Of a stretch of DNA of 64,000 bases, positions 60,279 through 64,000 are shown piece after piece. Numbering within the stretch: the stretch's first letter is position 1; the number at the start of each line of letters is the position of its first letter. The position numbers and the translations under genes are program-made. The notes beneath the pieces were generated by a model that worked only from the letters and a program-made list of their open reading frames with translations, did not search any database and was not told the origin of the DNA. Location of the stretch: positions 1 through 64,000 of the forward strand of contig CAZYSK010000017.1 in the NCBI GenBank assembly GCA_964649415.1, given 5' to 3'. This stretch comes from CAZYSK01 sp964649415 (lineage in GTDB: Bacteria > Chloroflexota > Anaerolineae > B4-G1).

Positions 60279-61430
60279 TCACCACGCCATTGCATCCAGG
60301 ACGAACTCAAGAGGACCCAGCTTGCTCCCGATCTCGACGTACGTTTTCTCCCCTCGGAGGAACTCACAGACTGCACGCCACGTCCTGCCGCCTGTTCTGA
60401 GGGCGCGCACGAGTAACCACGGGCACAGGTAGAACAGGCGCATGAAAGCTTTGGCTCTCTGAATCTCCGGCATCAACTCACGATCCACAAGCGCCTGATA
60501 CCTTCCCAGGCCGACCCGCTGTGGATCGTCCAGGTAATCCGCCAACACGTCCGCCGCCAGTTGAGCGCTCCGGATGGCGTAGTAGATGCCCTCGCCGTCC
60601 AACGGATCTAGCAAACCGGCCGCATCGCCCACCAGCAATACCTGGTCACGTTGGATCCGGGCATCCTTCCGCCGGACCGGCAGCCGATGGCCTCTCTTGG
60701 TCACGACGTGGTACTGTCTCGCGGACCTGCGCCATCTCTCCGTGAATTGCCTGTAGTAAGCCTTCAGTTCCCTGGCGTGTGCCAGCGCAGCCCCAGCACC
60801 GATGGAGAGATGATCCGCCTTGGGAAAGACCCACCCGTAGCCACTCCGCATGCTGCCCAGGTCCACGTGCACCACGTGCTTCCATTGCTCAAGGTCACGT
60901 GGGTGCACCTCGACCTCGCTTTCGATAGCGATGGCGATGAATGCGTCGCCCATCAGGCCGATGGATTTCGCCACGACGCCGAAGGCCCCGTCGGCGCCCA
61001 CAACCGCCCGGCCGCAATACGTCCCGCCGCTGCTGCGAACCGCCACCCCGTCCGCGCAGAACTGCACGTCCGCCACTCTCACCCCCTCGTGGACTGCGCA
61101 CCCTGAGCCTATCGCGTGCCGCAGCAAGAAGTGGTCGAACCTCTCCCTGCTCACGGTGTATGCGAGGGGACGATCGAAGCAATGGGTGAACGGTTCTTCC
61201 ATGCAATAGGTAATCCATCCACCGTATATCGTGTTTTCAACGACGGGACTGACGTCAACGTCCAGGGCGTTCACAGCACGGACGTTGAGAGCGCCTCCGC
61301 AAGGCTTGTAGCGAGGAAACGCCTGCTTCTCCAGGATGAGGACCTGGATTCCCCGTTTGCTGAGTCTGTATCCCAAAGTGGACCCGGCAGGCCCAGCTCC
61401 AACGATGATGACGTCCCAGTCCACTGACAT
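60279..61430 (-). CDS. Geranylgeranyl-reductase-family FAD oxidoreductase
   Basis: 383 residues. VIIVGAGPAGSTLGYRLSKRG is the FAD-binding start (about 7-27), FPRYKPCGGAL (about 38-48) is the GGR-family signature, and VGDAAGLLDPLDGEGIYYA (about 275-293) binds the flavin. Members saturate isoprenoid chains such as geranylgeranyl groups of chlorophyll, archaeal lipids or quinones. With the mevalonate operon in the same window it suggests saturated isoprenoids, but related oxidoreductases act on other lipids. Confidence 0.87.
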   Translation of the reverse strand: MSVDWDVIIVGAGPAGSTLGYRLSKRGIQVLILEKQAFPRYKPCGGALNVRAVNALDVDVSPVVENTIYGGWITYCMEEPFTHCFDRPLAYTVSRERFDHFLLRHAIGSGCAVHEGVRVADVQFCADGVAVRSSGGTYCGRAVVGADGAFGVVAKSIGLMGDAFIAIAIESEVEVHPRDLEQWKHVVHVDLGSMRSGYGWVFPKADHLSIGAGAALAHARELKAYYRQFTERWRRSARQYHVVTKRGHRLPVRRKDARIQRDQVLLVGDAAGLLDPLDGEGIYYAIRSAQLAADVLADYLDDPQRVGLGRYQALVDRELMPEIQRAKAFMRLFYLCPWLLVRALRTGGRTWRAVCEFLRGEKTYVEIGSKLGPLEFVLDAMAW

Positions 61431-61464
61431 CGGCTAAGTTACCTGAGGCGTGAACTCCGACCCT

Positions 61465-61518
61465 GCTTGGGCAGGCACAAGATCTGCTGCTTGGGCAGGC
61501 ACAAGACCTGCCCCTACG
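61465..61518. repeat. Family B palindrome, two partial copies
   Basis: Two direct copies of GCTTGGGCAGGCACAAGA(T/C)CTG; the second closes with CCCCTAC to complete the palindrome. Confidence 0.75.
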
Positions 61519-61537
61519 TATTCTGTCGCTGTGCCGG

Positions 61538-62878
61538 TCAGTACTCGTAGCAACTGCCGCCGATGAACTCCCGCAGGAGCGAACCGGGGGGGATGGCTGA
61601 CTCGTCCTCGACCGGCGTGACGGCCTTCAGGAGGTTGTAGACGCGCTCAGCACGGGTGAAGGCGTCCGCACGCAGCGGGTCGTCTTTGTACGCCTCGGCC
61701 CAGCGTTCGAAATGCTGGAACAGTCTGGCTCGCATGACGGGCAGCTCATACGGCAGGCTGCTGTTGACGATGTAGTCGGTCGTGTTGACGTAGGGGATGA
61801 TGCTGCGGAGTTCGCTGGAGCGGACGTAATGCCAGTGCTCCAGCGTCCGCTGCGGATCGTAGGCGCGGTAGGCCGCGTCCCGCACCATGCGCCGCATCAG
61901 CCGCAGGTCCGTCCAGCGCACGAATGCGCCGTCGGGGCCTTTCATCTGCAACAGGGGCTCGATGTACAGCTTGAACTTCTGGCTGTGCTCAATGGAGCAC
62001 GTCATGTCGGCGTATAGACCGTGCAGGCTGTCAATGAGTATGATATCACCCGGCCCGATCCGCATGGGCGTGTGATCCTCGTGTCGCTTGCCCGTCTTGA
62101 AGTCGTAGAACGGAATCCGCACTTCCTCGCCAGCGACCAAACGGGCCAGATGCTCGTTGATGAGTTCCAGGTCCAGGGCCTGTGGCGTCTCGAAGTCGTA
62201 ATCGCCGAACTCGTCCTTGGGATGAAGTTCCAGGTCGAAGAAGTAGTTATCCACGGTGAGCGGGACCAAACTGAGGCCCATGTGCTTCAACATGTGGTTA
62301 AGCTTTGTGGTCGTGGTCGTCTTGCCAGAAGAGGACGGGCCGGCGACGATGACGACTCTCACCACATCGCGGCGCTCCCGGATGATCTCTGACGCGGTCG
62401 TGATGTCCTCATTGTACGCCCGCTCGGTCTCCCGCACGATGTCCGGAAACTCCCCGCGGGCGATACGTGCGTTCAGCCGCTCGACCGTGTGCAGGTCGTG
62501 GTCCACGGCCCAGTTCAGCACTTCCCAGATCTTGTGCCAGGGGATGCTCTCAGAGGGATGGACGGAGCGCTTGGCGCGCTCTCGCCGTCGTCGGGCACGC
62601 TCGTCGCGGTAGAGGATGTAGGCCTTCGCCGTCCTGGCGTGGCCGTTCTCAATCAGCACCTTCTCAACGATATCCTGGATCTCCTCGATGGTCGGGACGT
62701 GTCCGGCGGGCGCGGCCTCCTCCAACATGGCCACGGCCTGATCGGCCAAGCCTTCCGCGACGGCCCGATCGCGTCCACCCACAGCCACCGCTGCCCGATA
62801 AACAGCGTTGGTGATACGTTCCTTGTTGAAGGGGACAGTCGCACCGGTGCGTTTGACCACGTGCGTGATCTTCGCCAT
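61538..62878 (-). CDS. ATP-cone domain fused to uridine/phosphoribulokinase-like kinase
   Basis: 446 residues. The N-terminal ATP-cone (about 1-95) has VVKRTGATVPFNKERITNAV and the closing AYILYRDERARRRRER. The kinase domain has a Walker A VAGPSSSGKTTTTTKL (about 178-193), VDNYF and the LIDSLHG Walker B-like segment. ATP-cones sense ATP or dATP in ribonucleotide reductases and NrdR; fused here they could gate a nucleoside or related kinase. The substrate is not known. The terminal GGSCYEY is a distinctive ending. Confidence 0.85.
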   Translation of the reverse strand: MAKITHVVKRTGATVPFNKERITNAVYRAAVAVGGRDRAVAEGLADQAVAMLEEAAPAGHVPTIEEIQDIVEKVLIENGHARTAKAYILYRDERARRRRERAKRSVHPSESIPWHKIWEVLNWAVDHDLHTVERLNARIARGEFPDIVRETERAYNEDITTASEIIRERRDVVRVVIVAGPSSSGKTTTTTKLNHMLKHMGLSLVPLTVDNYFFDLELHPKDEFGDYDFETPQALDLELINEHLARLVAGEEVRIPFYDFKTGKRHEDHTPMRIGPGDIILIDSLHGLYADMTCSIEHSQKFKLYIEPLLQMKGPDGAFVRWTDLRLMRRMVRDAAYRAYDPQRTLEHWHYVRSSELRSIIPYVNTTDYIVNSSLPYELPVMRARLFQHFERWAEAYKDDPLRADAFTRAERVYNLLKAVTPVEDESAIPPGSLLREFIGGSCYEY

Positions 62879-62901
62879 GTTGTTCCTCCTTCACCAGTAT
62901 A

Positions 62902-64000
62902 TCAGCCCGATTCAGCCAGCACCGCGTCGCAGAATATCTCCAGCCCCTCGTCGACCTGCTCGCGCGTGATGGTCAACGGAGGAATAAGACGGATCGTCTG
63001 GGTCCAGTGCCCGCAGGGGTAGAGCAGCAGCCCATCCTCAAGCGCCCGCTCCAAAACACGTCGGACAGCGCCCGTGTTGGGCTCTTTGTCTGTCCCGGGC
63101 TTGATGAACTCCACGGCGACCATCAGGCCCACGCCCCGCACGTCCCCGACGATGGGCGACTCGGCCTGCAGCTCGCCGAGCGTCTCCAGCAGGTGCGCGC
63201 CCTGGACACGCGCGTTCTCCCGCAGGTTCTCGTCGCGGATCACGTCGAGCGTGGCGAGCGCCGCGGCACAGGAAATGGGACTGCCACCGTAGGTCGTCCC
63301 GTGTGACGCAGCTCCCCACTGGCGCATGATCTCCTGCCGCGTCCCGGTCGCGCCCAGGGGAAAGCCGTTGGCGATGCTCTTGGCCAGACACACAATGTCT
63401 GGTTCCACACCGAGGGCCTGGGCCGCGAACCACTCGCCGGTGCGGCCAAAGCCGGACTGCACCTCGTCTAGGATGAGGAGAATGCCGTGTTGGTCGCATA
63501 TCTCGCGCAGCGCAGCCAGCCAGCTCCGGGGCGGTATGACGTACCCCCCCTCGCCCTGGATGGGTTCTGCCAGAATGGCTGCTACGTCTTCAGGCGCGAT
63601 CACGTGCTCGAACAGCCGCTCGATGTCCTCCAGCGCCTCCTCTGCACACGCATCCAGGCTGGCGGCTGACGAGCGATACGGGTAGGGGAAACGAGCGAAG
63701 TGCACGTCGGGCAGGAACGGCCCATGACCGGTGCGGTACCTCACCTTGGACGTGGTGACGGTCGCGGCTCCCATCGTGCGTCCGTGGAAGCTGCCCAGGA
63801 AAGCGATGATTCCGCGCCGGCCCGTCGCGTAGCGGGCCAGCTTGAGCGCCCCTTCGACCGCCTCGGAGCCGCTGTTTCCGAAGAAGAACATGTCAGCACC
63901 ACCGGGCGTGATCTTCCCCAGCTCCCAGGCCAGCCGCAGCACCGGTTCGTGGGCGATCACACCGACGGGAGCGTGGACCATGCGCGCCATCTCCTCGCGG
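62902..64000 (-). CDS. Class III aminotransferase (acetylornithine/4-aminobutyrate type), 5' end outside window
   Basis: The frame is open to the right edge with no start inside that is better than the ATG at 63990, and the usual N-terminal ~60 residues (including the substrate-entry segment) are missing, so the gene is cut. The visible 362+ residues have GNSGSEAVEGALKLAR, the PLP stacking SFHGRTMGA, LILDEVQSGFGRTG (Asp to the pyridine N) and the Schiff-base Lys in CLAKSIANGFPLGA. The enzyme moves the omega-amino group of 4-aminobutyrate, acetylornithine or similar to 2-oxoglutarate; the exact substrate is undecided. It is transcribed toward the ATP-cone kinase, 23 bases away. Confidence 0.88.
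   Translation of the reverse strand, partial: REEMARMVHAPVGVIAHEPVLRLAWELGKITPGGADMFFFGNSGSEAVEGALKLARYATGRRGIIAFLGSFHGRTMGAATVTTSKVRYRTGHGPFLPDVHFARFPYPYRSSAASLDACAEEALEDIERLFEHVIAPEDVAAILAEPIQGEGGYVIPPRSWLAALREICDQHGILLILDEVQSGFGRTGEWFAAQALGVEPDIVCLAKSIANGFPLGATGTRQEIMRQWGAASHGTTYGGSPISCAAALATLDVIRDENLRENARVQGAHLLETLGELQAESPIVGDVRGVGLMVAVEFIKPGTDKEPNTGAVRRVLERALEDGLLLYPCGHWTQTIRLIPPLTITREQVDEGLEIFCDAVLAESG

Overview
The window is a high-GC bacterial chromosome segment. Gene content and style point to a Chloroflexota bacterium, probably Anaerolineae-like. This is an inference from: threonine/proline-rich 'TPTPT' linkers on secreted and membrane proteins, secreted proteins ending in a short 'YLPLV' tail, a mevalonate rather than MEP-type gene set, sodium-pumping decarboxylase and ferredoxin-linked 2-oxoacid metabolism, and many short palindromic repeats. 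No marker gene that fixes the taxonomy is present.

Layout. 1-9.6 kb: two divergent surface-protein genes, a VCBS/PKD/LamG protein (cut by the left edge) and a 2105-residue transglutaminase/PKD/thrombospondin-3 protein. 9.6-13.6 kb: amino-sugar nucleotide genes (acetyltransferase, aminotransferase, Gfo/Idh dehydrogenase) running into an HdrB/HdrC-like iron-sulfur pair. 14-17 kb: ECF sigma factor with anti-sigma partner, Nudix hydrolase, polysaccharide deacetylase. 17.3-21.4 kb: mevalonate operon (HMG-CoA reductase, archaeal-type HMG-CoA synthase, thiolase, DUF35). 22.4-26.1 kb: biotin-dependent sodium-pump decarboxylase operon (carboxyltransferase, gamma, biotin carrier, beta). 26.1-35.8 kb: four-subunit 2-oxoacid:ferredoxin oxidoreductase behind a leader with tandem repeats, ADP-forming acyl-CoA synthetase, universal stress protein, alanine dehydrogenase-like protein and CoA-transferase. 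Together these genes look like amino-acid/organic-acid fermentation with ATP made from acyl-CoA.

35.8-45.4 kb: secreted beta-helix protein; a minus-strand block rplI-rodZ-rimO with tRNA-Leu and tRNA-Cys; an M23/SH3 protein; sppA; tyrS. 45.7-53.8 kb: Ser/Thr kinase, membrane proteins (PH/DUF1648, DUF92), phosphodiesterase, cupin, M23 peptidase, carotenoid hydratase-like protein, signal peptidase I. 53.9-64 kb: two coiled-coil membrane proteins, homocysteine methyltransferase, FAD oxidoreductase, duplicated methyltransferase, RidA beside a PIN-domain remnant, geranylgeranyl-reductase-like protein, ATP-cone/uridine-kinase fusion, and a class III aminotransferase cut by the right edge.

The most unusual signal is not one gene. 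At least eight families of short (18-36 bp) palindromic or tandem repeats are scattered through the window, and four of them lie inside open reading frames without breaking the frame (rimO, rodZ, the ferredoxin-like subunit of the 2-oxoacid oxidoreductase, an FAD oxidoreductase) or carry a gene's stop codon (phosphodiesterase). The second is a 2.5-copy, ~80-bp structured repeat in the leader of the 2-oxoacid:ferredoxin oxidoreductase operon that resembles no riboswitch class I can name.
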